From contig NZ_CP024202.1 in the NCBI RefSeq assembly GCF_003932755.1, positions 4,216,001 to 4,280,000 on the forward strand: a stretch of DNA of 64,000 nt. Reading direction: 5' to 3'. Within the stretch, counting starts at the first letter, position 1. Each line of letters opens with the position of its first letter. The stretch is from Methylomicrobium sp. wino1. GTDB lineage: Bacteria > Pseudomonadota > Gammaproteobacteria > Methylococcales > Methylomonadaceae. A program made the position numbers and the translations under genes. This document shows, piece after piece, positions 17,958-27,445 of this stretch. The notes below the pieces were generated by a model. That model searched no databases and was not told the DNA's origin. It saw nothing but the letters and a program-made list of their open reading frames with translations.

Positions 17958-18394
17958 TTAACGCAACATACCCAACGCGATCATATCCGTAGCCTGCTCG
18001 GGAGAAAGGCCGTGCGCGATCAAGGTCTCCATTTGTTTCTTGTCGACCGTGCCGATAGCCGCTTCGTGAGTGATCTTCGCCAGCGGATGACTGACTTTGA
18101 CGACCGGCGTCGATTGTCCGACCGCTTGGTCTTTGATGATTTCCATGCAATCCATGTGACCGCGCGCTCGTACATCGTCCAGGCGCCGATGTCCCGGCCG
18201 GCAAACAGGATTTGCCCGGCACTCAGCCGAAAACCCTCGCTGCCGACTATCAACCGCGCCAGGGTGCTCTTGCCGGTGCCGTTCGTGCCGATCAGCGCAT
18301 GCACATCCCCTTCGTCGATAGCGAAATCCAGACCGTCGAGAATCTTTTTGGGTCCCGCCGCATAAACGACATGACTCAACGCCAGCAAAGACAT
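17958..18394 (-). pseudogene. Deletion fusion of a SufC-like ATPase start and a SufB/SufD-like end
   Basis: From 18394 the sequence encodes the start of a SufC-type ABC ATPase (LDGLDFAIDEGDVHALIGTN, Walker A GTNGTGKST, then SAGQILFAGRDIGA). Near 18185 it shifts frame into the C-terminus of a short SufB/SufD-type scaffold (RARGHMDCMEIIKD, KVSHPLAKITHEAAIG, DKKQMETLIAHGLSPEQA), ending at 17958. Signature, Walker B and most of the scaffold are missing. This is what is left of a two-gene Fe-S assembly operon after an internal deletion. Confidence 0.8.
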
Positions 18395-18397
18395 CTT

Positions 18398-20386
18398 TCA
18401 GGACTCCTGTTCAGCGACCACTTCGGAATCGGAGCGCAAGCGCTCCGGTTCGCAGTGCTGATCGCGTCCTGTCAGCTCATCCATTTTTCTGAACATAGGA
18501 CCGATCAGCGATTGCTCGATGCCGGTGAAATAGAGCCGGCCGGCATTGACGACAACGAACACCGAACTGACATGATGCAGCAGCGCGGCAAAGATCGGAT
18601 TGAGCAGGCCGAATGTCGCCAGCGCCAGGCCGACGCTGTTGAAACCGACGGCCCACAGATAATTTTGCCGGATGATGCCGCCCATTTTATGACCGAGCCG
18701 CAAGATCGTGACCAGATCCTGAGCATCGTGACCGAGAATGACGACATCCGATGAAATGATCGCCAGATTGACATTCTTATGTCCGCCGATCGCGATGCCG
18801 ACATTGGCGGCGGCCAAAGAGGGCGCGTCATTGACGCCATCGCCGACCATCGCCACTTTGCCCTGTTCCTGAAATTTTTTGACCAGCGCGGTTTTGTCCT
18901 CCGGCTTGCAATTGAAATGGTATTCATCGGCGTTGATGTAGTCGGCCACGCGTTTGGCTTCCTGTTCTTCGTTATCGCCGGTCGCGAGCACGACCTTTTC
19001 GATGCCGCAGGCACGGATCGTATCGGCCAAGCCCCGCATTTCCGACAGCATGATATCGCGAATGACGATGACGCCCTGGACTTCGCGGTCGACCGCCAGC
19101 CAGACAGCACGGCCGGTATAGTCGATAGCCGGCAATTCGATGTCCTGAAGGCTCAGCGTTTCGGCGCTGCCCATCAGAATTTCCCGGCCTTCGATCCGGG
19201 CCTTGATGCCGCGGCCCGGAAGGTCCTCGGCTTTCTCGACCGGCAGGAAGGCATTCAGACCTTGCTTTTTCGCATAATTGACGATCGAATGCGCGATCGG
19301 ATGATCGAAACGCGATTCGATCGATGCGGCCAGTTCCAATAGACCCTGTGTCGGCAGGCCCATTTCGATGACCTGGCTGACTTCGGGTTCTGCCAACGTG
19401 ACCGTGCCGGTTTTATCCAGAATCAGTGTTTTGATGTCCTGCATGTTTTCCAGCGGCTCGCCGCCACGGGCTAGAATATTCGAACGAGCCAGACGCCCGA
19501 TATTCGCGGCGAACGCGGTCGGCGTCGCCAGCGCCCAGGCGCAGGGGCAAACCACCGCCAGTGCCGTCGCCATTAGATGTAGGCTGCCGGTGATGTAAAG
19601 CAGCAAAAAGGCATAGGCCGTGACCGACAGCAACAGAACCTGTACCGTGGTATCGGCGCGCCGCTGCAGATCGGATTTGTTCTCCAGACTGTTTTCGATT
19701 TCCTGCGTGATTACTGCGAGAAACGAATCGTCCCCGTTTTTATCGGCCTTGACCTGCAGCGGCGCGCTCAGATTCAGCGTGCCCGATGTCACACTGGCAC
19801 CGGTCTCCTTATATACCGGAAAAGGCTCGCCGGTAATCGTCGATTCGTCGATCGCCGAGGCGCCTTCGATGATGATTCCGTCGATCGGAACCATTGCGCC
19901 TTTCGGAATCAGCACCGTGGCGCCTAGCCGAATTTGGTTGATCGGCACTTCCACGATGTCGCCGTCCTGCAGCATCCGGGCTGTCTTTTTGCCCTCCTGA
20001 ATCAGGCTTTCGATCTTTTCCCGGTTCTTACGGATGATCGTGAACGAGATGTACAACCCCAGGCCGATGAACCAGGCGACCATCGCCCCGCTCAACGGCG
20101 CCCCATCGATCAGCGTCACGGTCATGACCAAAACGATCAGCAGTTCCGCCGAAACCTTGTGCAAGAACAACACGCTTTTCAACAGGCTTTCGAGATAGAG
20201 CACCAAACAGAACAGATAAAACGGAATGCCCAGCCAATACAAGACCGGCATATCATAAAGCGCATCCAGCCCGAATAACGCCACCGGAATCACCGCCGCG
20301 ATGACGCGCAGCAGCATGATGTCCCGGCGGGGACTGATCTTCAGCAGTTCCGCATCGATTTTGTCGAAATAGGTTTTATCAATCAT
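18398..20386 (-). CDS. P1B-type heavy-metal transporting ATPase
   Basis: 662 residues with no N-terminal metal-binding domain. Actuator motif TGEP (ESTITGEPF), membrane metal site CPC (VVCPCAWALATPTA), phosphorylation site DKTGT, nucleotide-binding HP (DHPIAHSIV) and hinge GDGVNDAP are all present. The last membrane pair contains HHVSSVFVVVNAGRL. The CPC motif fits Cu, Zn, Cd or Mn exporters, and the HH-SS helix resembles CtpC-like pumps, so the ion is not certain. Its stop lies 3 bases from the suf remnant. Neighbouring ZIP and Feo genes make a metal-transport locus. Confidence 0.92.
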   Translation of the reverse strand: MIDKTYFDKIDAELLKISPRRDIMLLRVIAAVIPVALFGLDALYDMPVLYWLGIPFYLFCLVLYLESLLKSVLFLHKVSAELLIVLVMTVTLIDGAPLSGAMVAWFIGLGLYISFTIIRKNREKIESLIQEGKKTARMLQDGDIVEVPINQIRLGATVLIPKGAMVPIDGIIIEGASAIDESTITGEPFPVYKETGASVTSGTLNLSAPLQVKADKNGDDSFLAVITQEIENSLENKSDLQRRADTTVQVLLLSVTAYAFLLLYITGSLHLMATALAVVCPCAWALATPTAFAANIGRLARSNILARGGEPLENMQDIKTLILDKTGTVTLAEPEVSQVIEMGLPTQGLLELAASIESRFDHPIAHSIVNYAKKQGLNAFLPVEKAEDLPGRGIKARIEGREILMGSAETLSLQDIELPAIDYTGRAVWLAVDREVQGVIVIRDIMLSEMRGLADTIRACGIEKVVLATGDNEEQEAKRVADYINADEYHFNCKPEDKTALVKKFQEQGKVAMVGDGVNDAPSLAAANVGIAIGGHKNVNLAIISSDVVILGHDAQDLVTILRLGHKMGGIIRQNYLWAVGFNSVGLALATFGLLNPIFAALLHHVSSVFVVVNAGRLYFTGIEQSLIGPMFRKMDELTGRDQHCEPERLRSDSEVVAEQES

Positions 20387-20418
20387 GTTTGTGCCTTTAT
20401 CAAATGTAGGTCGGCTTA

Positions 20419-20795
20419 GCGTCAGCTTCCTCTCGTTCCCACGCTATTGCGTGGGAATGCATACCGGGCTTAAATATAACGCTCCACTCCCAGAGCCCGG
20501 TATCGGTTCCCACGGAGGACCGTGGGAACCAGGGAGACCGAGTTAGCGTCAGCTTCCTCTCGTTCCCACACTCTTGCGTGGGAATGAATACCGGGCTTAA
20601 ATATAACGCTCCACTCCCAGAGCCCGGTATCGGTTCCCACGGAGGACCGTGGGAACCAGGGAGACCGAGTTAGCGTCAGCGTCCTCTCGTTCCCACGCTC
20701 CTGCGTGGGAATGCATACCGGGCTTAAATACAACGTGCCACTCTTAAAGCCGGTATCGGTTCCCACGGAGGACCGTGGGAGCCAGGGGACGTCGG
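20419..20795. repeat. Three tandem 127-bp units of the family C palindromic repeat
   Basis: Units start at 20419, 20546 and 20673 (gcgtcagcttcctctcgttc in the first), so the period is exactly 127 bp. Each holds two palindromes, GTTCCCACGC..GCGTGGGAA and GGTTCCCACGG..CCGTGGGAACC. The units differ at a few bases. They separate the P1B ATPase from feoAB; no gene lies here. Confidence 0.9.
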
Positions 20796-20841
20796 TGGGG
20801 TTGCCATGGTACGCACAGCGTACCCTACGGAGCTAGAAGTT

Positions 20842-23367
20842 TCAGATCGATGATTGCCGGCGTTTCCTCCAGTGGCGAAACACCAGCACAACCGTAACGG
20901 CGATCATCGCAATCCCGGTCAGCCAGGCTGCAGACCTTTCCGGATGCTCGCTAAAGGTCGCCGACTGATAAAACAGCGTCGCGGTCAAATAAGCCAGACC
21001 CGTGGACCAAAGCACCATGAACGACGACCAGCCGAGACTGGATTCCCGGTAGGCAACCGCCGAAGTCGCGATGCAAGGAAAATACAGCAAAATAAACAAC
21101 AGATAGGCGAACGCACCGATCGATCCGTCGAAATACCGATGCAGCGCCGCGACAAACGGGTCCTGACCGGCCGACTGGCTGGCCGGGCCAGCACCGAACA
21201 TTTTTTTCAGTCCCGCCGGTATGGTCATGAAGGCCCGTTCGACCGCATCGCCCAAATCGAAGGATCGATCCTGCCGTGCGGAAGCCGCCTGCCCGGTTTC
21301 GGCATAGATCGTTTTCAGCGTGCTGATTACGACGACTTTATGCAGGATGCCGGTAAACAACGCGACCGTCGCCGGCCAATTGTCTTCGTCGATACCCATT
21401 GGCCCCAACGCCGGGGTCACCGAGCGTCCCGCGGCGCTCAGCACCGAATGTTCAATGTTGTTCGGTTTGAAGGAACCGTCCGTCCCGAGCGAACCGAGTA
21501 TGTTCAAGAGCACGACCATCGTGATGATGATTTTTCCGACCCGCACGACAAAGGTCTTGACCCGGGTCCAACTATTAATCAATACATTTTTCAGCTTCGG
21601 AACGTGATAATTCGGGATTTCCATCATCACCAGCGAGAATTCCTCTTTCAGAAACGTGTTCTTCAGCAGCAATGCGGTCAGCACGGCGAAAAAGACGCCT
21701 ATCGAATAAAGCACGAATACGATCAAGCCGCCGTGGTCCGGGAAAAAAGCCGCGGCGAACAAGGTAAATACGGCCAACCGAGCGCCGCAGGTCATGAACG
21801 GATTCAACAGGATGCTCAACAACCGGTCGCGCGGATTCTCCAATGTCCGGGTCGCCAGCATCGCCGGCACGTTACAGCCGAAACCCAGAATCATCGGTAC
21901 AAAAGCCTTGCCGGGTAGTCCCAGGACGCGCATCAAGCGATCCATCGCAAACGTCGCCCGGGCCATGTAGCCCGACTCCTCCAATACCGAAATGAACAGA
22001 TACAGAAAACCGAGAATAGGAACGAACGCGGCCACTTCCCGGATGCCGTTGCCGACACCCTGGGCCAACAGCATGATCAGCCATTGCGGACTGTCGAGCA
22101 GCATCAGGAAATACTCCATACCGTCGACAAAAAGCGCCTGAGTCAGGTCGTTGAAGAAAGGTTTGAAGGCACGTCCGAGTTTGATCGTGAACGTGAACAT
22201 CAAATACATCACGCCGAAGAAGATCGGTATGGCCAAGAATCGGTTCAATATCACATGATCGATCTTATCGGTAAGGTCCCTGCCCAGCTCGGACTGCCGC
22301 GTGAGCGTCTCATTGACCAAGAGACCGATAAAACCGTAGCGGCTGTCCGCAATCAATAGATCCGCCTCTTCGGCGGCTTGGTCTTCGATCGCCCGGCGCA
22401 GTTGTTTCGCGGTCTCAATCAGTAACGGATCGGCATGGCCGAGCGCAAAAGCGTCTTGTTCCAGCAATTTGACGGCGAACCAGCGCGCATCGCCGTAACG
22501 GTTGTCCAATTGTTGCTCGACCATCGGTGTGAGTCGATTTAGCGACTCTCGAATCGCAAGCGGATAATCGATCACCGCATGCGACAAAACATTATGCTCC
22601 ACCGCTTGGTTGATCGCCTTTTTCAATGCCCTGACCTCCTCGACTCGAGTCGCAACCAACGAAACCAATGGGCATTCGAGGCGGCGGGCTATTTCGTCAC
22701 TATCGATTTTGATGTCACGGCCGGTCGCGTCGTCCATGTTATTCAACACCACCAGCATCGGCAATCGCATTTCCAGCAGTTGTGTCGTCAGATAAAGGTT
22801 ATGTTCGAGATGCGAAGTATCGACGATATTGATGATCAGGTCCGCCTGCCGAGCAAGAATGTAATCCCTGGCAATTTTTTCATCCAGCGCCGTGGCCGTA
22901 GCGCTCACATCCAACGCATAGATGCCGGGCAAGTCGACGACTTTGACGGTCTTGTTATCGAACCGATAAGAGCCGCTTTTGCGCTCGACGGTTACGCCCG
23001 CCCAATTACCGACATGCTGACGGGCGCCGGTCAAACCATTGAACAGCGTGGTTTTACCACAGTTGGGGTTGCCGATGACGGCGACGGTGTATTCCTGTTT
23101 CTGCAAGACAGGTATCGGGGCCGGCGGCACTTTGTCCAGACGCTCGATTCTCAAGCCGGCGACTTCATCCGGGCGCACGCTGAGATCGGTACCGCGCACC
23201 CGGATTTCAATCGGGTCGCCTAACGGCGCGATTCTCATAATTTTGAATTCGGTGCCGGGTGTCAAACCCATCGCCAGCAGTTTCTGCCGGTAAGGCAAGA
23301 AGCTTTTGTCGTAACCCACGACGCGTCCGCAATCGCCCGCTTTCATATCGCTCAATTTCATTTGCAT
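20842..23367 (-). CDS. feoB: Ferrous iron transporter, FeoA-FeoB fusion
   Basis: 841 residues. A FeoA/SH3-like domain fills the first 75 residues (MKLSDMKAGDCGRVVGY, MGLTPGTEF, SVRPDEVAGL). Then comes the FeoB G domain (G1 GNPNCGKTTLFN, G3 DLPGIYAL, G4 NNMD) and the membrane part with the two Gate motifs, including GFGCNVPAMLATRTLENPRDR and LSSGAR-like TCGARLAVF. It imports Fe(II) across the inner membrane. Fusion of the two subunits is known in several lineages but is not the E. coli arrangement. I saw no clear Fur box in the 72 bases upstream. Confidence 0.95.
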   Translation of the reverse strand: MQMKLSDMKAGDCGRVVGYDKSFLPYRQKLLAMGLTPGTEFKIMRIAPLGDPIEIRVRGTDLSVRPDEVAGLRIERLDKVPPAPIPVLQKQEYTVAVIGNPNCGKTTLFNGLTGARQHVGNWAGVTVERKSGSYRFDNKTVKVVDLPGIYALDVSATATALDEKIARDYILARQADLIINIVDTSHLEHNLYLTTQLLEMRLPMLVVLNNMDDATGRDIKIDSDEIARRLECPLVSLVATRVEEVRALKKAINQAVEHNVLSHAVIDYPLAIRESLNRLTPMVEQQLDNRYGDARWFAVKLLEQDAFALGHADPLLIETAKQLRRAIEDQAAEEADLLIADSRYGFIGLLVNETLTRQSELGRDLTDKIDHVILNRFLAIPIFFGVMYLMFTFTIKLGRAFKPFFNDLTQALFVDGMEYFLMLLDSPQWLIMLLAQGVGNGIREVAAFVPILGFLYLFISVLEESGYMARATFAMDRLMRVLGLPGKAFVPMILGFGCNVPAMLATRTLENPRDRLLSILLNPFMTCGARLAVFTLFAAAFFPDHGGLIVFVLYSIGVFFAVLTALLLKNTFLKEEFSLVMMEIPNYHVPKLKNVLINSWTRVKTFVVRVGKIIITMVVLLNILGSLGTDGSFKPNNIEHSVLSAAGRSVTPALGPMGIDEDNWPATVALFTGILHKVVVISTLKTIYAETGQAASARQDRSFDLGDAVERAFMTIPAGLKKMFGAGPASQSAGQDPFVAALHRYFDGSIGAFAYLLFILLYFPCIATSAVAYRESSLGWSSFMVLWSTGLAYLTATLFYQSATFSEHPERSAAWLTGIAMIAVTVVLVFRHWRKRRQSSI

Positions 23368-23439
23368 CGAAAGCCACCCTTGTTCCTTTTAAAACGCAAA
23401 AAACGCCAATGCCGTTGCTGAATCAGCAAGTTCGTCAGC

Positions 23440-25122
23440 TTACATCGTCCGCCTTCTTGCCGAGTAAGTCTTCATGCCGCCGGACAGTACTTTGACCCGT
23501 AGGCCGTTTTGCGCCAATAGGCGATATGCGTAATAAGCGCGTTGCCCGACACCGCAGATCAACCAGATATCACGATCCGTCGGTAACTCGTGAATGCGGT
23601 CGCGTAACGATTCCAGCGGTAAGTTTTGCGCAGTGGGAACATGGCCGCCGGCATATTCGTCCGCGCTGCGCACATCGACCAACAAGGCCGGGGTTGTCTC
23701 CAGCTCGTCCCAGTTCGCCAAAGGGAAATCGCCGCGCTGATGGTTGCCGGCCAACATGCCGGCGACGTTGACCGGGTCTTTGGCCGCGCCGAACTGAGGC
23801 GCATAGCAAAGCTCCAGATTCTCCAGATCGAAAATCGTGGCTCCCTGCATCAGCGCCGTCGCGATGACATCGATCGGACGGGTGACATCCTTCTCGCCGA
23901 CGGCTTGCGCGCCCAGAATCTTGTTATCCGTCTTCGAGAACAACAATTTGATGTGTATCGGTTTCGCGCCGGGGAAATAGCTGGCATGGTGACCGGGGTG
24001 CAGATAGACCTTCTCGAAATCCATGCCGAGCCGCTTCAATAGTTTTTCGCTGGCGCCGGTGCAGGCAATGGTGAGACCGAAAACCTCACATACGGCGGTT
24101 CCCAACACGCCATCGGAAACCAAGGGCGGCAATGCTTCTTTTTCGCCGCATGAAAAATCATGAATGATTGTGCTCGCCGCCACCCTTCCCTGCCGATTGG
24201 CGGGTCCTGCTAGCGGGACCAGTTGCCATTGCCCCGTGACCCGATTTTTGACTTCGACGACATCGCCGACCGCCCAAATCGCCGGATCGCTCGTGCGCAT
24301 GTAGGGATCGACCCGGATGCCGCCGAGCTCGCCCAGTTCCAATCCGGCCTCCCGAGCCAGCGTGGCTTCAGGGCGCACGCCGATTCCCAAGATGACCAGA
24401 TCGGTATTGAGCGTTGCGCCTTTCGAGGTATGCAAGATCAAACCGCGCTCCGGGTGCCGTTCGAAAGACAAGGCGCTTTCGCCGAGCCTTAAATCGACGC
24501 CATTGGCTCTCAAGCGCTCTTCCGCATAGCTTGCCATTTCAGGATCCAACGGCGGCAGCACTTGATCGGCCAATTCGAGTAATGTGACATCGAGTCCCAA
24601 TACCACCAGATTTTCGGCCATTTCGAGCCCGATGAAACCGCCTCCGACGATCAACGTTCGCGATGCCTGAGCAGTGGCGGCCTTGATCTTTCGGCTATCC
24701 GGGATATTGCGCAAGACATAGATACCCGGCAGATCAATGCCCGGCAAGGGCGGGCGAATCGGCTGAGCGCCGGTCGCCAAAACCAAGGCATCATAGGCTT
24801 CTTCGCGGTACGTATCCGTTTTCAAATCACGCACTTCTATCGTTCGCGCTTCTCGATTAATGCGCGTGACTTCGGTTTCGGTATGGACTTCGATATTGAA
24901 ACGGTGCTCGAACAAATCCGGACTGGCCACCAGCAGCTTGGCTTCGGACTCGATCACGTCACCGACGAAATACGGCAGGCCGCAATTGGCGAACGAAACG
25001 TGCTGGCCTCGTTCGAAAACGACGATATCGCAGGATTCGCAGAGGCGTCGCGCCCGCGCCGCGCATGTCGCGCCGCCGGCCACGCCGCCGACGATCACTA
25101 TACGTTTTTTGTTTGAATTCAT
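23440..25122 (-). CDS. FAD-dependent CoA-disulfide reductase-like protein with C-terminal rhodanese domain
   Basis: About 560 residues. FAD-binding IVIVGGVAGGATCAARARRL, the single active Cys in VSFANCGLPYFVGDVI, NAD(P)H-binding LIVGGGFIGLEMAENL, an AVGDVVEV FAD segment, a dimerisation domain, and a rhodanese domain (LLVDVRSADEYAGGHVPTAQ, IWLICGVGQRAYYA). The canonical rhodanese Cys is present. Such fusions reduce CoA disulfides or CoA persulfides. The ATG at 25122 is chosen because the upstream 54 codons have no family counterpart. It lies next to the metal transport genes. Confidence 0.9.
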   Translation of the reverse strand: MNSNKKRIVIVGGVAGGATCAARARRLCESCDIVVFERGQHVSFANCGLPYFVGDVIESEAKLLVASPDLFEHRFNIEVHTETEVTRINREARTIEVRDLKTDTYREEAYDALVLATGAQPIRPPLPGIDLPGIYVLRNIPDSRKIKAATAQASRTLIVGGGFIGLEMAENLVVLGLDVTLLELADQVLPPLDPEMASYAEERLRANGVDLRLGESALSFERHPERGLILHTSKGATLNTDLVILGIGVRPEATLAREAGLELGELGGIRVDPYMRTSDPAIWAVGDVVEVKNRVTGQWQLVPLAGPANRQGRVAASTIIHDFSCGEKEALPPLVSDGVLGTAVCEVFGLTIACTGASEKLLKRLGMDFEKVYLHPGHHASYFPGAKPIHIKLLFSKTDNKILGAQAVGEKDVTRPIDVIATALMQGATIFDLENLELCYAPQFGAAKDPVNVAGMLAGNHQRGDFPLANWDELETTPALLVDVRSADEYAGGHVPTAQNLPLESLRDRIHELPTDRDIWLICGVGQRAYYAYRLLAQNGLRVKVLSGGMKTYSARRRTM

Positions 25123-25437
25123 AATCAAAAACCTTATCAGAAAAAGGATAGAATTGTGAGACATTTCCGAAAAGCAGCTTCTCGACCGATTTGCGCCAAT
25201 GCTCTTTGGTCTTGCCCCAATCTTTATCGCCGACTCAGGCACTGCCGAAATTTGATGTGCGAACACTATATAACGAGCCGGCATGAGTCTTACGGAACAA
25301 GTTGGTTTCCGGCGGTCGGCATGCTCGCGATTGATCGGGGCCTATTCCTTACAAGATACAAACTGGGCGTATCTAAGCCGACTGGGAAAATCGGATACAA
25401 TGATGATCTTTCACGACCGTTCTCTCCAAGGATTGCC

Positions 25438-26919
25438 ATGATGCCCGTAATGAGAATCGCCTTATTGTCATGTCTATTCATCGCGGGCTGTGTCTCGACC
25501 TCCGCCGTTTTGATCGCTCCGCAGGGCGGACAGCAAGCGACTTGTTTGCAATTTTATCAAGACCTCGATGATGCCGTTTTCGCAAATGAAGCCCAGGATA
25601 CCGGCGAAATGCGGATTCCCGGCTTTCCCTATCTTCGCGGCAATCGTTTTTTTGCTTCATTTGCCGGTGCTTCAATGTCCGATTCGGCTTACGCGCAGTG
25701 GCTCGAACAAATGCGGCAACTGGATGAGAACGCAAGACTGACGGAATTCGCGAATTTGCCGCGAGACGCGGCCGCCGACATAACTTCCCGCTTGCCGGCA
25801 GGTTCGTCGTTTCGGCAAAGGCTAAACGAATGCGGCCTCGCACTGGTCGGTTCGGATTCTTTTAAAAAACCCGAATACAAAACCGAATTAGCCGATCGAG
25901 TCGCGGTGCCCGACCATTACCGAACTTGGCAACGAGTTGCCGGAGCCTACCCGCTGCTGCGCTGGTTCGCCGGGGTTGCGCTCGACGATTTGCACAGTGA
26001 ATTAAACGTCCCCTTTCAACTGCCGATCGAGCAAATTCCGGTGTCCGGCAAACCGATCCGCTACGCGCCGCCCCGAACTGCGTCGATGACTCGGCAAGAA
26101 GCGGCCGATAGATTCGCCAAAGCCTACCGCAACCCGCTGCAAATTCCGCTGTTTGAAACAGAACTGCTGGATCTCCTGTTCGCGCAATTCGCACCGGTCT
26201 GGGAAATCGACACGCGCAACGAAACCGATCTAATCGGCTCCGTGACGCTCGATGCGCACAGCAAACCGTCGATCGACACCGAAAAACCGACAGTCTACGT
26301 CAAACACAGCTATACACGTTTTCACGGCGAAAATCTGTTGCAGTTGATTTATCAAGTCTGGATGCCGGCGCGCGAAAAAACGGGGGCGCTCGATCTTTAC
26401 GGCGGCGAGTTGGACAGCGTGATTTGGCGCGTGACATTGAATAGCAAGGGCCTGCCGATCGCCTACGACAGCATTCATGCCTGCGGCTGTTATTACAAAC
26501 TGTTTCCTGCAAACGGCTTCATCGCATTACCAAACGCAGACGGAACGGAAGCCGTGTTATCGCCGAAACGAATATCGGTCAATCCCTACGAAAAACGCTT
26601 GCTGCTACGCTTGTCGAACAGAACGCATTATCTGCAACAGATATCGGTAGCCGGTGCCGAAAACGCCGCGTCGTATCGCATCGAACCTTACGACCGCTTG
26701 CGATCGCTGCCTATCGGCAACGGCGAACGGCGCAATCTGTTCGGACCCGATGGCATTATCGAGGTCAGCCGAAGGGCCGAAAGATTCCTGTTATGGCCTT
26801 TCGGCGTGGAGAGTCCCGGAGCAATGCGTCAATGGGGCAGCCATGCGATAGCGTTCGTCGGCCGAAGACACTTCGACGATGTGTTCTTACTGGAACAATT
26901 GATCGCTCAGGAAAAATGA
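25438..26919 (+). CDS. Predicted lipoprotein of unknown function
   Basis: About 493 residues. A short signal ends in the lipobox FIAGC, so the mature protein is lipid-anchored. The ATG at 25438 has AAGGA seven bases upstream; a longer frame from 25156 overlaps a divergent gene and adds a non-signal extension. The mature part has conserved-looking Trp/Tyr/Pro segments (RWFAGVALDDLHSELNVPF) and a CGCYYKLFP motif. I do not recognise a family. It is divergent from the CoA-disulfide-reductase-like gene. Confidence 0.75.
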   Translation: MMPVMRIALLSCLFIAGCVSTSAVLIAPQGGQQATCLQFYQDLDDAVFANEAQDTGEMRIPGFPYLRGNRFFASFAGASMSDSAYAQWLEQMRQLDENARLTEFANLPRDAAADITSRLPAGSSFRQRLNECGLALVGSDSFKKPEYKTELADRVAVPDHYRTWQRVAGAYPLLRWFAGVALDDLHSELNVPFQLPIEQIPVSGKPIRYAPPRTASMTRQEAADRFAKAYRNPLQIPLFETELLDLLFAQFAPVWEIDTRNETDLIGSVTLDAHSKPSIDTEKPTVYVKHSYTRFHGENLLQLIYQVWMPAREKTGALDLYGGELDSVIWRVTLNSKGLPIAYDSIHACGCYYKLFPANGFIALPNADGTEAVLSPKRISVNPYEKRLLLRLSNRTHYLQQISVAGAENAASYRIEPYDRLRSLPIGNGERRNLFGPDGIIEVSRRAERFLLWPFGVESPGAMRQWGSHAIAFVGRRHFDDVFLLEQLIAQEK

Positions 26920-26966
26920 TATCCGTATTTACTCCCTTTTTACTCAAGAATTAACTGATTTTATAA

Positions 26967-27040
26967 AGGTGTGGGGTGTGCCTAGCGAGGATGTCGGCAG
27001 CAATCAAGCTTCCATGAATGGGTTCACGCGTCCCTGGAAG
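26967..27040. repeat. Partial family B repeat
   Basis: GGTGTGGGGTGTGCCTAGCG followed by aggatgtcggcag and the empty core gggttcacgcgtcc. The right arm is missing. The rest of 26920-27445 is AT-rich; I find no gene in it, only the likely promoter region of the next gene. Confidence 0.55.
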
Positions 27041-27445
27041 TCAAAACCCGACTACCTATGGGAAAACACAGAATTAGGAAAAATTGTTTGTTAACGCTCT
27101 AAATTCCGGAAATTGCAGATATTGTAGTCTCGCACACCTGGCGTTTATGAAACACCACCTAATCTGATACAGACGGCCGGCAAAAACCGACACAAACCTG
27201 TCTCTTAATTTAGATGTTTAACTGTCGCTTGAGTTGGTCATTGCGGTCATTCAAAACGCGGCTTTGGAATTATCCCGATCGGTTTGTCATGAATGAAATG
27301 CAGGCTATACAGTTTAGAAAATCTAGCTTCGAAGCTGCATTATTGACAATTTAGCAGGAAAAGCCGTATGTTAGCCCGGTCGGGTCAATAATTTGATGGT
27401 TTTCAACGTTAAATAAAAATAATAATTACAAAAAGGAAATCACGT

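Noticed and set aside
20419-20795. Possible CRISPR array because of regular repeats
   Set aside because: Units are 127 bp, almost wholly identical, with no spacer of unique sequence and no cas genes.
20854-21918. 354-codon open frame on the plus strand
   Set aside because: Antisense to the well-supported feoB; composition is that of a shadow frame with no recognisable motif.
25156-25437. N-terminal extension of the lipoprotein at 25438
   Set aside because: It would overlap the divergent gene's leader and hide the signal peptide; a good ribosome site precedes 25438.
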